A stretch of 64,000 nt of DNA from Methanopyrus sp. SNP6 (GCF_002201895.1 NZ_CP019436.1:261456-325455), one strand, 5' to 3'. Shown: positions 9,047 through 17,611, counted from the first letter of the stretch. Numbers and translations are program-made. The notes: generated from the letters alone by a model not told the origin.

Positions 9047-10377
9047 TTCATCGCGCCCCAGGCCCACAGAATGGTACTCCACACTAACGTCGGTACCGTC
9101 AAGTACATCGAACCCAACAGACTTCTCCGCATAACCTGCTTCTCGTGACATCTCACAGCCGCCGCGGCCACGGCGACGTTGTAAGGACATGCGGCCGCCG
9201 CGCAAGCCGCACCGGCCAGCGTGATCTCCGGGTGCGGTGTCCCAGACGCGAAAGTCGCCATCACCGCGGTAGTACTACCGACGACCATCTCCCCTACGAA
9301 CCCCATCAGGAAAGTGACAAGCGGAGAGGCGGCGTAGGGTCTGATCGCACTTGGGAGTTCGGAATAGGATATCAACGTTCCAAGGACCATTAAAAGCACG
9401 ATCGAGAGCAGCTCCTCCCAAGTCTTACGGAGTACGCGGATAAGTGCTACGATCATCCGGGCCCACCGCGGACTCGCATACAACAGTACGGCAGCCCACA
9501 GCAACATCCACGGTTGCACCCACTCCACCTTCAGGACCTTGGCCACCCCTATACCGATGACCGCCAGCCCGTAGACCGCCATTCCCTTGACGGTATCGTT
9601 GCTGATCTCGAGACTAGTCTCCTCACCTGTAACTCGCAGATACCAAAAGAAGCCGGAAGTTACGCCCAAAACCAAGAGCGGACCTACGATACTGGGAGAC
9701 GTAACCCACCAAACGGCCAGCAAGGAGGCGGTAGTCATAATCCACATGGTCATCAGTAGAGCCTTCGACACCCTCAGGTCGGCGGTCTCCGCCACAGCAT
9801 AGGGCAGTATCAGCAAGCTCGGCGCGATGCAGAGGGCGACATCAAGGCTCAACTTTTTGGGATCGATCCCTAAAACTCCTGAGGTGACGAGAATCGGCAC
9901 ACCGAAGGCAGCAAACACTCCGAACGGAGCGTGTCCTACGAGAGCTGCGGCCGCAGCAGTCGTCTTACTCAGCCCCGCTTCGACGAGGAGCGGACCTACT
10001 AAAGTGGCGGGCGTTCCGAAACTGGCCACGCTCTCGAAGGCACCGGTGGCTACGACGTTGAGACCTACCAGGCACGGACCGCGCAGCTGGCAGATCTCCT
10101 TCAGAACGTGCACGATGTCCTCCAGTACGCCGTCTTCACGCATCATTTCCACAAGCGTGAGGCTGGCCAACACGACGGCTAGAATCTCAACACCTTTTAG
10201 CGCGGAATCGACGACCCGAACGCAGGGTACCTGAACGGTGAACGGAGTGAATGTTGAAGCTATAAGGTAGAGGGCTAAGGAAATGGAGGACGCTCGGAGT
10301 AGTCCCCAACCGCGGAGTGCGGCCACGATCAAAGCTGAGATAGACACCAGGGGGACAACCAGTGCGAGCGATGGCAA
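9043..10377 (-). CDS. L-lactate permease (LctP) family transporter
   Basis: 444 residues with about 12-13 hydrophobic segments, so an integral membrane transporter. The segment FGTPATLVGPLLVEAGLS followed by ALVGHAPFGVFAAFG matches the LctP family; lactate or glycolate are the known substrates, but this organism is an autotroph and the substrate here is open. TTG start with SD GGGGGATC. Its first 16 bp overlap the start of the divergent gene at 10362. The stop overlaps the radical SAM start, suggesting the two act together. Confidence 0.8.
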   Translation of the reverse strand: MPSLALVVPLVSISALIVAALRGWGLLRASSISLALYLIASTFTPFTVQVPCVRVVDSALKGVEILAVVLASLTLVEMMREDGVLEDIVHVLKEICQLRGPCLVGLNVVATGAFESVASFGTPATLVGPLLVEAGLSKTTAAAAALVGHAPFGVFAAFGVPILVTSGVLGIDPKKLSLDVALCIAPSLLILPYAVAETADLRVSKALLMTMWIMTTASLLAVWWVTSPSIVGPLLVLGVTSGFFWYLRVTGEETSLEISNDTVKGMAVYGLAVIGIGVAKVLKVEWVQPWMLLWAAVLLYASPRWARMIVALIRVLRKTWEELLSIVLLMVLGTLISYSELPSAIRPYAASPLVTFLMGFVGEMVVGSTTAVMATFASGTPHPEITLAGAACAAAACPYNVAVAAAAVRCHEKQVMRRSLLGSMYLTVPTLVWSTILWAWGAMK

Positions 10378-11321
10378 CGGTGATCCCCCTTCTGATGACG
10401 ATAGCGATCGGGGTTCAAGGTCTCGACGTCTGTATAACCTCAGACGCTATCAACGGGAGTACTTCTGATATCGCATTCCTGAAGGAGTTCGCAGTCGCCT
10501 TACACGATAAAGCTCCCACCTATGGCCTCCGGATAGACAGGATTTACGTGAGTTACAGCTCAGCTGGCGGCGCGGAGTATCTATACGAGCTGAGCGAGGG
10601 TGAGTTAAAGCTACTGCAACAGTATCGGCGTATAGGGGAAGTACCACGAGGGTTCCGTATCTGCTCCGAGTTAGGTTTGGACACGCTGATCTGGATCGCA
10701 GGTAGGGATGGGTCCTCGTACTACGAGCTTAAGAGGATCCTCCTGACCGAGAACTCCACGGTGAGGCACGTCGTCTACGTGAATGTATCTCCGGACTACC
10801 TGGTAACCGACGACCCGAACTTGCCCGGATACTTCAGCGTTAACTGCTATTGGAACGGGCCGGATAAGATCTGGTACCCGTACTATTATCTTAAGCTACT
10901 GGGTGTGGAGGTCGTCAACGTAAAGGACGTCTACCCCGCTTACAGCAGCACGACCCAACTCATCTCATTGGCGGATATACTCGCCGACGCCGTTCTGAGG
11001 GCACTAACTAAAGCCGTTAAACACGGGCTGATCAGCCAACAGCCGCCCGAAGTTAAAGCCGAAGTGAGTCGCTTACTGTCTGCCCTAGAAGGTCCGGAAC
11101 CACCATCACCGTCGGCCTTAGAGGAGGTGATGCGGAAAGGTGGGACGCCCAAAGAAGTCATTGAGAACGTCCTAGAGGACTTGGGGAAGTACTGGAGCGG
11201 TAGCATGGACATAAGGACTCCGCAAGAGTCCCCTGTAAATATTATATACACCCTTTTGACCCTCATTCCATGGCCGCGGAGACGCCCCGGCGGTGTAGCC
11301 CGGTCAAGGGCCCGTGGGTGA
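10362..11321 (+). CDS. Secreted protein of unknown function, runs into tRNA-Glu
   Basis: 319 residues. GTG start with SD GGGGGAC (an ATG at 10371 is an alternative). Residues 1-20 form a signal peptide (MATVIPLLMTIAIGVQG), and the rest is soluble with no second membrane helix. The middle is Tyr-rich (WYPYYYLKLLGVEVVN). No family recognised. The last 38 nt lie inside the tRNA-Glu gene, and the tRNA TATA box is inside the coding region; the final residues are basic (PWPRRRPGG). Either the overlap is real or a recent mutation has extended the frame from an earlier stop. Confidence 0.6.
   Translation: MRAMATVIPLLMTIAIGVQGLDVCITSDAINGSTSDIAFLKEFAVALHDKAPTYGLRIDRIYVSYSSAGGAEYLYELSEGELKLLQQYRRIGEVPRGFRICSELGLDTLIWIAGRDGSSYYELKRILLTENSTVRHVVYVNVSPDYLVTDDPNLPGYFSVNCYWNGPDKIWYPYYYLKLLGVEVVNVKDVYPAYSSTTQLISLADILADAVLRALTKAVKHGLISQQPPEVKAEVSRLLSALEGPEPPSPSALEEVMRKGGTPKEVIENVLEDLGKYWSGSMDIRTPQESPVNIIYTLLTLIPWPRRRPGGVARSRARG
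11237..11248 (+). promoter_or_regulatory. TATA box of tRNA-Glu
   Basis: AAATATTATATA is a good archaeal TATA element; start of transcription would fall near 11270, about 15 bp before the tRNA. It lies inside the 3' end of the upstream coding region. Confidence 0.6.
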
Positions 11322-11413
11322 CCGCGGGCCCGCCGATATCATGCGGGACTTTCGAGGCCCGTCCGGGCCGGAGACATCCCGCGACCCGGGTTCAAATCCC
11401 GGCCGGGGCACCA
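11284..11413 (+). tRNA. tRNA-Glu(UUC) with two introns
   Basis: Acceptor stem GCCCCGG/CCGGGGC, T arm CCGGG-TTCAAAT-CCCGG and encoded CCA (11411-11413). The anticodon loop is CTTTCGA, giving anticodon TTC. Comparison with the usual archaeal tRNA-Glu shows two insertions: 31 nt at 11308-11338 in the D loop just before the 3' D-stem strand (with inverted repeat GGGCCCG/CGGGCCC), and 21 nt at 11355-11375 at the canonical 37/38 site (hairpin GGCCC/GGGCC). Removing both leaves 78 nt including CCA. Position 8 is C (11291) where T is expected, the site of C-to-U editing known in Methanopyrus. The exact splice points could shift by one or two bases. Confidence 0.9.
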
Positions 11414-11418
11414 AACCC

Positions 11419-11441
11419 TAAATCGTTACGAGAGCGATAAC
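11419..11441 (+). other. Post-tRNA AATCGTTA...TAAC element (tRNA-Glu)
   Basis: AAATCGTTACGAGAGCGATAAC begins six bases after the CCA end. The same AATCGTTA core with a following TAAC occurs right after the tRNA-Ser and tRNA-Arg genes. A role in termination or 3' processing is inferred. Confidence 0.4.
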
Positions 11442-11464
11442 AATAACCAGGGGACGAGCTTAGT

Positions 11465-12169
11465 CTAAGACCCCTCGGCGTCGAGTTCTTCGGGACTCAT
11501 TTCCCTCTCTATCCTACCGTCTCGAAGCAAAACCACCCGATCAGCCCAGCGAACTAAGGAGAGATCGTGAGTGACCATCACAATAGTATGACCGGAGTCA
11601 TTAAGCTTCTCAAGGAGCTTCATAATGCGCTGGGAGTTTTTCGTATCGAGCTGCCCGGTGGGTTCGTCGGCTAAGATTACTTCTGGATCGTTCGCCAGAG
11701 CTCGAGCAATAGCTACACGCTGCTGCTCGCCACCACTCAATTGGCTCGGAAACTTGTCGAAGTGTTCCTTTTTAAGTCCTACTTTCAGCAGTAGATCCTT
11801 GGCCCTCTTCTCATCCTCCTCTCCGGCCAATGTCATGGGAAACATGACATTTTCTAACACCGTAAGTGATTCGATTAGATTACACTGTTGAAACACGAAA
11901 CCAACGTATTTATTCCTAATTTCAGCAAGCTCTTCATCACTAAGGTTAGTCATATTCTTACCCGCAATTTCAACGCGACCTGACGTTGGTGTATCCAAAG
12001 CCCCCATGATATGAAGTAGCGTTGATTTGCCAGATCCCGAAGGTCCGACTATCATTAGGAACTCCCCATTTTTTACTTCGAGACTCACTCCTCTAAGCGC
12101 TTCTACCTTTGTCGACCCCGAATTGTAAACTTTCCGAACGTTTTCCAATCTTATTACGTAGTCTGACAT
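11465..12169 (-). CDS. ABC transporter ATPase, MacB/LolD type
   Basis: 234 residues with Walker [11 protein letters not shown]-loop FVFQQCNLI, signature LSGGEQQR, Walker B VILADEP and the switch histidine MVTHD. The sequence is that of the MacB/LolD subfamily, which powers extraction or export with an FtsX-like permease rather than import. ATG with SD GGGGGCG, 11 bp after the permease gene, so they form one operon. Codon use is AT-richer than the neighbours, as in the permease, which fits acquisition of the pair by transfer. Confidence 0.93.
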   Translation of the reverse strand: MSDYVIRLENVRKVYNSGSTKVEALRGVSLEVKNGEFLMIVGPSGSGKSTLLHIMGALDTPTSGRVEIAGKNMTNLSDEELAEIRNKYVGFVFQQCNLIESLTVLENVMFPMTLAGEEDEKRAKDLLLKVGLKKEHFDKFPSQLSGGEQQRVAIARALANDPEVILADEPTGQLDTKNSQRIMKLLEKLNDSGHTIVMVTHDLSLVRWADRVVLLRDGRIEREMSPEELDAEGS

Positions 12170-12180
12170 TTAGACGCCCC

Positions 12181-13293
12181 CTACTCGTACCTGAGAGCTT
12201 CGACGGGGTCGACTCTAGCGGCTTTCCACGCCGGATATAGGCCCGAGACTACCCCGATCGCTAGGGCTAGAGCCAGTCCGAGCCCCAGTACTTCAGGCGT
12301 TATGAGTACCGATACCGTCTGATGCTTTATGTACGACAGGACGTGGACCAACAGCCGTGATCCTAACATCCCGAGAACGCATCCTATGATTCCTCCCGAC
12401 AAGGATAACACTATCGACTCCATTAAGAACAGTTTCATCACGTCTCTGTTCGTCGCTCCTACGGCTTTCATAACACCTATTTCGCGTTTTCTCTCAAGCA
12501 CTGACATAAGCATGGTGTTGGCTACTCCGAGCGCTCCTACAACTCCGGCGATCCCGGTGAGTGCTATAGCAGCAAGTTCAACTGTTCTCAAATTATTCAA
12601 CATCCCTTGAACAGCCTTGCTAGTAGTGATGGCCTCAACACCCTCTATCCTTGACTCTATCTCTTTCCTCACTCGCTTCGGGTCTGACGTTTGGACGAAC
12701 ACACAGCTAATACTCTTCCCTCTAATTCTATTGACACTATCCATGGTAGTAATCGCACACATATTAGCGAGTTGCGACGATGTTTTGAACGCTCCAGACA
12801 CCCTCAGCTTTTGTCCGGACAAGTCCACTACTTCCCCTATCTTAGGTTGTAATTTTCTCCACACGAGGCTTCCAAAGGCCATTTCTCCATGTTTAGGGAG
12901 GTGGCCTTCTATTGGCTCTATTTTGGATCCCATCACGAATTCATAATCTCCATTTTCCACCGCTGCGATCAGTATAGGCTGACGTTGTTTGCCTACTGTA
13001 ATCATTCTATTGTTAAACCAGACAGCGACTGTGCGCTTTACTCCTGGTATCTTTCTCACTTCGTCCTCAACACTTTCATCAAGTACACTAGATAGTGGAT
13101 CAGGTGCCGCCTTTGATTTCACTATTAGTGAAGCCGATCCGCTGATTGCTACCTTAACATCATGTTGCAATCCCTTCGCGATCGCTGAGACGCCCACTAC
13201 GGCAGCAACTCCGATAGCAACCCCTAAGATCGTGAGTAGTGAGCGAACACTCCTTCGAGCTATGTTCCTGATCGCTACCTTTATTGTTATCAA
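12181..13293 (-). CDS. ABC transporter permease, MacB/FtsX type
   Basis: 370 residues from TTG (SD GGGGA). N-terminal membrane helix near residues 15-38 (SLLTILGVAIGVAAVVGVSA), a large external periplasmic-core-like domain up to about 240, then three helices in the FtsX domain (ELAAIALTGIAGVVGALGVA; IVLSLSGGIIGCVLGMLG; VLGLGLALALAIGVVSG) ending in the typical YPAWKAARVDPVEALRYE tail. Substrate unknown. Partner of the ATPase at 11465. Low GC for this chromosome. Confidence 0.9.
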   Translation of the reverse strand: MITIKVAIRNIARRSVRSLLTILGVAIGVAAVVGVSAIAKGLQHDVKVAISGSASLIVKSKAAPDPLSSVLDESVEDEVRKIPGVKRTVAVWFNNRMITVGKQRQPILIAAVENGDYEFVMGSKIEPIEGHLPKHGEMAFGSLVWRKLQPKIGEVVDLSGQKLRVSGAFKTSSQLANMCAITTMDSVNRIRGKSISCVFVQTSDPKRVRKEIESRIEGVEAITTSKAVQGMLNNLRTVELAAIALTGIAGVVGALGVANTMLMSVLERKREIGVMKAVGATNRDVMKLFLMESIVLSLSGGIIGCVLGMLGSRLLVHVLSYIKHQTVSVLITPEVLGLGLALALAIGVVSGLYPAWKAARVDPVEALRYE

Positions 13294-13306
13294 GCATCCA
13301 TTCCCC

Positions 13307-14023
13307 TTATATGGATTCTAATGACTTCTTAGGCGTTCCTCTCCTGACAGGTCTTCCGTATATTCTTTTTATCTCATCAGCTTTGACCGACTTACCCTCA
13401 CGTTTTACTGTAGGGCGACCCTCAGGTTTTATCGCATGTACCCTGAACAGCATCCCATCGAGTTCGTATATCTCTCCAACCGTAAACTCCTCATCCCTAT
13501 TAACCTCAATTTTCTCAGAAATTGTGTATCCTGATGGGAGATTGATTGAAACTCCAATTCGGGCCGGGATGTCCAGTGATACTCCCCAGACCGATACGAT
13601 GTCCTTGACCTTGGCTTTCTTCACGCTGTCCTCTTCGTGTGTAGATATATTTGTGATTTCCACCCTTTCCCCCTCCACCTCGATCACATCACCAACTTCA
13701 ATCTCCTCTAACGGGTCCATCTCTACTTCTTTACACTCCGACTCCTCGTACCTGCTGATAGTGACTTTAACCTTCTTGGGAGCGTAGAACACTAACCTTA
13801 CGGGATTCACGGTACCGCAGCTCTCACACCGAGCGAGGACGTTCGCTACGAACCTCGGAACACCTTTCTCGTCGGGTCCTTTCCTGTGTACCGTAGCGCG
13901 GACAACCTCTTGTGGGACTTCTTCGTCGGGAGAGCAGCCTTTGCAGGGCGCGTATATTATCCTGCCTTCCACGTCCGACTCAGACAGGTCCCCTACTGTA
14001 GTTTCAGTATCCAGGGTGATCAT
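13307..14023 (-). CDS. HVO_0476 family zinc-ribbon protein
   Basis: 238 residues. Near the N terminus the pattern C-K-G-C is followed after about 55 residues by C-E-S-C, together a likely zinc site, in the context typical of the archaeal HVO_0476 family; the rest is beta-rich with conserved acidic patches (EVGDVIEVEGERVEITN). Function unknown for the family. It ends 13 bp before the ABC permease and may share its transcript. Head-to-head with the DUF371 gene, start codons 26 bp apart. Confidence 0.75.
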   Translation of the reverse strand: MITLDTETTVGDLSESDVEGRIIYAPCKGCSPDEEVPQEVVRATVHRKGPDEKGVPRFVANVLARCESCGTVNPVRLVFYAPKKVKVTISRYEESECKEVEMDPLEEIEVGDVIEVEGERVEITNISTHEEDSVKKAKVKDIVSVWGVSLDIPARIGVSINLPSGYTISEKIEVNRDEEFTVGEIYELDGMLFRVHAIKPEGRPTVKREGKSVKADEIKRIYGRPVRRGTPKKSLESI

Positions 14024-14032
14024 CGACGAGTA

Positions 14033-14042
14033 CCCCCGGGGG
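14033..14042. promoter_or_regulatory. Perfect CCCCCGGGGG palindrome formed by two opposed SDs
   Basis: The C run is the SD of the minus-strand gene starting at 14023; the G run is the SD of the plus-strand gene starting at 14050. Confidence 0.5.
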
Positions 14043-14049
14043 ATGTGGG

Positions 14050-14472
14050 ATGGAGGTCACCTTCGAGGCCCGAGGTCACGAGAACGTGACCGGACGTCAT
14101 CGGAGTACGTTCGAAGTCACGAAAGACCCAGAGATCGGGACAACGGCTGACTGCATAATAGGTGTTCGCGCCGATATGGCCTGCGCCGACCTGCCGGAAA
14201 ATTTCAAGCTGATGTTGCGGCGGGGAGCGAGAGTAGAAGTAATTCTGCGAGCCGGCGGTACGGAGGACAGGGTAATCGGCGTCGGACACCCGAAAATGAC
14301 CCTACAAGACGGTAGGAGTATGGTGTTCCGGACGAGCGACTACGTCGACGATCGCACCGTGTTGATAAAATGCGACAAAGCGGCGAGGGACCTGAGTCGT
14401 GATTTGGTTCGGGCACTTAAGGACCCGAGGACCGTCCTGACTGTAGAGATGCGGGTACTCGATGTTCGTTAA
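14050..14472 (+). CDS. DUF371 family protein
   Basis: 140 residues. The N-terminal pattern ARGHENVTGRHRSTFEVTKD followed by DCIIGVRADMAC is characteristic of the archaeal DUF371 family; function unknown. ATG at 14050 with SD GGGGGAT. The gene converges on tRNA-Arg and the two are separated by 22 bp containing a GTTAT/ATAAC palindrome that could serve both. Confidence 0.8.
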   Translation: MEVTFEARGHENVTGRHRSTFEVTKDPEIGTTADCIIGVRADMACADLPENFKLMLRRGARVEVILRAGGTEDRVIGVGHPKMTLQDGRSMVFRTSDYVDDRTVLIKCDKAARDLSRDLVRALKDPRTVLTVEMRVLDVR

Positions 14473-14473
14473 T

Positions 14474-14488
14474 GTTATCATAACGATT
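14474..14488 (-). other. Post-tRNA AATCGTTAT...ATAAC element (tRNA-Arg)
   Basis: Read on the minus strand, AATCGTTATGATAAC starts six bases after the CCA of tRNA-Arg and contains the palindrome GTTAT-G-ATAAC. It also lies just past the DUF371 stop, so it could end both convergent transcripts. Confidence 0.4.
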
Positions 14489-14494
14489 CCAAGC

Positions 14495-14572
<78 letters not shown>

Positions 14573-14600
14573 TCTCCCAATCCGCCCTCTGAGGTTGTGG

Positions 14601-14610
14601 GTATAATAAG
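14601..14610 (-). promoter_or_regulatory. TATA box of tRNA-Arg
   Basis: CTTATTATAC on the minus strand, 29-38 bp upstream of the tRNA 5' end, the usual spacing for an archaeal promoter. Confidence 0.55.
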
Positions 14611-14620
14611 ATTGCGGAGG

Positions 14621-15235
14621 TCACCGTCGCCTCCCGCCACCCCGGAACTCCGGCACGAACAGCCTGTACTTGTCCCGGGTCTCTCCTTTGAGCTCCACCA
14701 GAACGCGCTCTTTGATCATGTCTTTGGGGTGCATTCGGAGGCCCTTAACTCTCTCCTTGATATCATCCAAGGACTCGAAAGGTTCCTTCTCACGTTCCTC
14801 CAAGATACGCTCGAGCGTTTTCCGGCCTATCCCAGGAAGAAGCTCGAGCTGGTGCAACCTCGGGGTGATAGGCCTAGCCTCGTTGAAGAACCTGACGAAG
14901 TCCTTTTCGTTATCCTCGATGATCTTCTCGACGGCGTGGGGGAGTTCCTCACGGGCCGTCGCGGTGAGCTCATCGTACCGTAGTCGTCGGTTCACGTGGT
15001 GAATCTTGTCACGCTTACCACGGCCTACGTACACCTCTTCATGAAGCTCCAGGAATGCCCCTTCTTTGGGAGCTAGCTCTAGGAGCACGAAGAAGTCTTT
15101 CCCCACCGCCTGCGCCACGGGCTGTCGCTTATGAGGTGGCTCCTCCGCCCTGCCGTACGGTAAGAAGTCCAGTATCAGCGCATACTCTTCATAGGGCCGT
15201 TTCCCCTTCGGCTGCTTGTACAGTATCTCCACCAT
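14621..15235 (-). CDS. DUF655 RNA-binding-type protein
   Basis: 204 residues. N-terminal S1/OB-like part (residues 1-75) with the typical YALILDFLPYGR segment, and a C-terminal helix-hairpin-helix region around LELLPGIGRKTLERILEER. This is the DUF655 family, which in many archaea sits directly after rpoF and near ksgA, implying a role in RNA or ribosome metabolism. ATG with SD GAGG, three bases after the rpoF stop, so cotranslated with it. Confidence 0.88.
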   Translation of the reverse strand: MVEILYKQPKGKRPYEEYALILDFLPYGRAEEPPHKRQPVAQAVGKDFFVLLELAPKEGAFLELHEEVYVGRGKRDKIHHVNRRLRYDELTATAREELPHAVEKIIEDNEKDFVRFFNEARPITPRLHQLELLPGIGRKTLERILEEREKEPFESLDDIKERVKGLRMHPKDMIKERVLVELKGETRDKYRLFVPEFRGGGRRR

Positions 15236-15238
15236 CGT

Positions 15239-15628
15239 TTACTCCTCCTCCACGATTCGTTCAGATACCTCCAAAATAGCGTGCACCACATCTTCATCGG
15301 CACGACGGAGGAGACGTTTTCCGGCAGACTCGAGTAGGATTTTGATCTCCTCCTCACTCCTGGGTTGAACCTCCAAGATCTTGTTGACGAGGACCTCCAC
15401 CGTGCGCTCGTTGGTCGTGAGCTCACCGAGAATAGACCTGAGCTCTTCCCTCACTTCCTCCAGGTCCTCCGGCTCCAGCGATCCGAACTTCTTCAGGTAC
15501 CGAACTGCCTCGCGCTGGTCGTAGGTTAGTTCCGGGTCCCGCTCCTTTAGGACCTTCTCTACCACTTTGCGGGCCTCGTGTACATTGGTCGGATTCCTCT
15601 CCCGGGCCCGAAGGGATATCGTGGGCAA
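15239..15628 (-). CDS. rpoF: RNA polymerase subunit F (Rpo4/Rpb4)
   Basis: 129 residues from TTG with an upstream GGGG. The core YLKKFGSLEPEDLEEVREEL and VNKILEVQPRSEEEIKILL is the archaeal Rpb4/RpoF signature; it pairs with subunit E (Rpb7) in the polymerase stalk. The order L21e, rpoF, DUF655 is widely conserved in euryarchaea and supports the call. Confidence 0.92.
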   Translation of the reverse strand: MPTISLRARERNPTNVHEARKVVEKVLKERDPELTYDQREAVRYLKKFGSLEPEDLEEVREELRSILGELTTNERTVEVLVNKILEVQPRSEEEIKILLESAGKRLLRRADEDVVHAILEVSERIVEEE

Positions 15629-15640
15629 GGCCGGAGACCC

Positions 15641-15952
15641 CTATCGTCGGAGCTCGGGCTGCTTCTGGGGCTTCAAATGCTCGGGGTACACGATTAGTTT
15701 CTTCTCCTTCCCTCCATCCCTGATCTTCACGATGTAAGCTCGGCCTTGGCGTCCCACGACCACTCCAGTTCTCCCGTGGTACCTCGGATGGGGCATACCT
15801 TTGTGGACGCTGGGATCGATTACGATGTGTACTTTCTGACCCTTCTCGAACTCTTGCATCATCGGACCCAACGGGGAAAGACCGCGCTCTCTGGGCTTCT
15901 TTCGGAGTTTTTTCCGTGTACGACTCCGGAAACCTTTGGACCTCCTCACCAA
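15641..15952 (-). CDS. rpl21e: 50S ribosomal protein L21e
   Basis: About 103 residues beginning (L/M)[14 protein letters not shown], the conserved L21e N terminus, with [15 protein letters not shown] in the SH3-like barrel. A longer frame reaches 16021, but the first 23 codons overlap the upstream gene and do not belong to the family. The TTG at 15952 has SD GGGGGG eight bases upstream; GTG at 15949 is the alternative. Confidence 0.95.
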   Translation of the reverse strand: MVRRSKGFRSRTRKKLRKKPRERGLSPLGPMMQEFEKGQKVHIVIDPSVHKGMPHPRYHGRTGVVVGRQGRAYIVKIRDGGKEKKLIVYPEHLKPQKQPELRR

Positions 15953-15953
15953 C

Positions 15954-16367
15954 TCAAGTTCCCCCCAACTCGTACAATACGACAGCCAACGCAGCCAGCT
16001 CTCCGACGGGAGCGTCGACACCGACGGTGAGATCGGGATCTATATCGACCTCTTCGAGTAGCTCCACTGGGACTGTGAGCAGCACGTCTGACGGCTTTAA
16101 TTTCTTGATCCCTCCATCTGCCGGGGGATCCAGCAGCGCTACCCGGCCGTTAACAACTTCCAGGGCATCGTCCAAGTCGTCGACCACCATCACCGGAACG
16201 CGTCTTCTCTCCTCGGGGTGTTCCAGCACTTGTGTGATACCGTCCAGGGCTGCGCGTGACTTCGGTTCCGAGTAAACGAGGAGCTTCGCTCCGAGGTTGC
16301 CCGCGATAAGGGCCACGTGGTTGACGCGGAAGTGACTGAAGGGGCGGTGGTATACCACGACGACCAC
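15954..16367 (-). CDS. Trm56-like SPOUT protein (short)
   Basis: 137 residues. The N-terminal [19 protein letters not shown] and C-terminal [20 protein letters not shown] correspond in pattern to the start and the knot end of archaeal Trm56, the tRNA C56 2'-O-methyltransferase, but the protein is about 40 residues shorter and the family's exact signature residues differ. It may be a diverged paralogue with another RNA target. It lies 3 bp after pgk and 1 bp before L21e, so it is cotranscribed with translation genes. The assignment is by pattern only. Confidence 0.45.
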   Translation of the reverse strand: MVVVVYHRPFSHFRVNHVALIAGNLGAKLLVYSEPKSRAALDGITQVLEHPEERRRVPVMVVDDLDDALEVVNGRVALLDPPADGGIKKLKPSDVLLTVPVELLEEVDIDPDLTVGVDAPVGELAALAVVLYELGGT

Positions 16368-16370
16368 ACC

Positions 16371-17591
16371 TCAGCACCCCGAGAACGGGCAGGTGAGGAT
16401 GGCATCTATGGCCGGTAGTCGCTCCCCGGCGAGCATTCTGAGCATCGCTCCGCCACCCGTGCTGACGTGATCTATGTGGTAGTAGGCACCACAGGCCTTC
16501 GCCGCCGCAATTATGTGGCCTCCTCCGATCACGGAGAAAGCGTCCGAATCGGCGATGGCGTTAAGGAGCTCGTACGTTCCCTTTTCGAATCCGGGTTCCT
16601 CGTACACGCCCATCGGCCCGTTAGCGACCACCATACCCGCTCTTTCGACTTCCTTGCAATACCGTTCGATCGTTCCGTTACCGATGTCGAACACGGGAGC
16701 GTCCGCCGGTAGTTCACCTACGTCTATCTCCTCGCGTTCCCCACCGCGGTTAAGAGCCACGTCTTCTGGTACGAGGATCACGTCGTCACCTTCCTCGAGG
16801 AGCTCCCGTGCTTCGTCCAAATAACCAGTGTAACCCTTCATATCCAGGAACTTCCGTGACGGCTTCCCTAGATCCACTCCGGAAGCCCAAAGGAAGAGGT
16901 TGCCTACGAGACCTCCAAGTAACACGCGACGTACGTTGTCCATCTCGATGGCTCGGCGTATGACCTTGATAGAGTCCTCGATCTTGGATCCACCGATCAC
17001 GAAGACGCCATCTTCCATCTCCTCTCTGACCATGGTTTCGAGGACTTCGATCTCCCGTTCCATCACACGGCCGACGCAAGACGGGAGTCTTCGAGTGAAC
17101 CCGACCAGTGAAGCATTCGAGCGATGGGCCGCGGCGAAGGCGTCGTTCACGAAAATGTCGAACAGCGGAGCCAGGTTCCGCACCAAATGTCGGCGTGCGT
17201 GCCACTCCGGGTCCCGGTTGATACGTTCCTCGGAATAGAACCTCACGTTTTCCAGCAAGATAACCTCACCGGGCTCCAACGACCGAATCTTCTTCTTCGC
17301 GGTGGGCCCAAACACGTCGGGCACGTACTCGAAGTTGTCGAGTTCTTCGGACATGATTTCCGCGTGTGGTTCCAGTGTCGTGAAGTCGTCCTCACCCGGT
17401 CTTCCTTGGTGTGCCAGAATGGCCACTCGAGCGTCGTGTTCCGTCAACTCCTTGATCGTCCTGAGATGTCTTCTAATACGTTCATCATCCTTAATTTTAC
17501 CATTAATAACCGTAGAATTTATATCAATTCGTAACAGAACCCACTTATTTTCAAACTCGAAATCGTCCATAGTAGATATATCTTCGTACAT
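16371..17591 (-). CDS. pgk: Phosphoglycerate kinase
   Basis: Interconverts 1,3-bisphosphoglycerate and 3-phosphoglycerate with ATP. 406 residues, a normal length. Seen are the N-terminal substrate-binding strand VLLRIDINS, LAHQGRPG, the segment IFVNDAFAAAHRSNAS and the C-terminal nucleotide-binding loop FSVIGGGHIIAAA. SD AGGGGCG precedes the ATG at 17591; an ATG seven codons in is possible. The first 130 bp are strikingly AT-rich (about 30% GC by eye at 17461-17520), like the neighbouring phi gene. Confidence 0.96.
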   Translation of the reverse strand: MYEDISTMDDFEFENKWVLLRIDINSTVINGKIKDDERIRRHLRTIKELTEHDARVAILAHQGRPGEDDFTTLEPHAEIMSEELDNFEYVPDVFGPTAKKKIRSLEPGEVILLENVRFYSEERINRDPEWHARRHLVRNLAPLFDIFVNDAFAAAHRSNASLVGFTRRLPSCVGRVMEREIEVLETMVREEMEDGVFVIGGSKIEDSIKVIRRAIEMDNVRRVLLGGLVGNLFLWASGVDLGKPSRKFLDMKGYTGYLDEARELLEEGDDVILVPEDVALNRGGEREEIDVGELPADAPVFDIGNGTIERYCKEVERAGMVVANGPMGVYEEPGFEKGTYELLNAIADSDAFSVIGGGHIIAAAKACGAYYHIDHVSTGGGAMLRMLAGERLPAIDAILTCPFSGC

Positions 17592-17611
17592 CGGTGTTCG
17601 CCCCTAATCTT

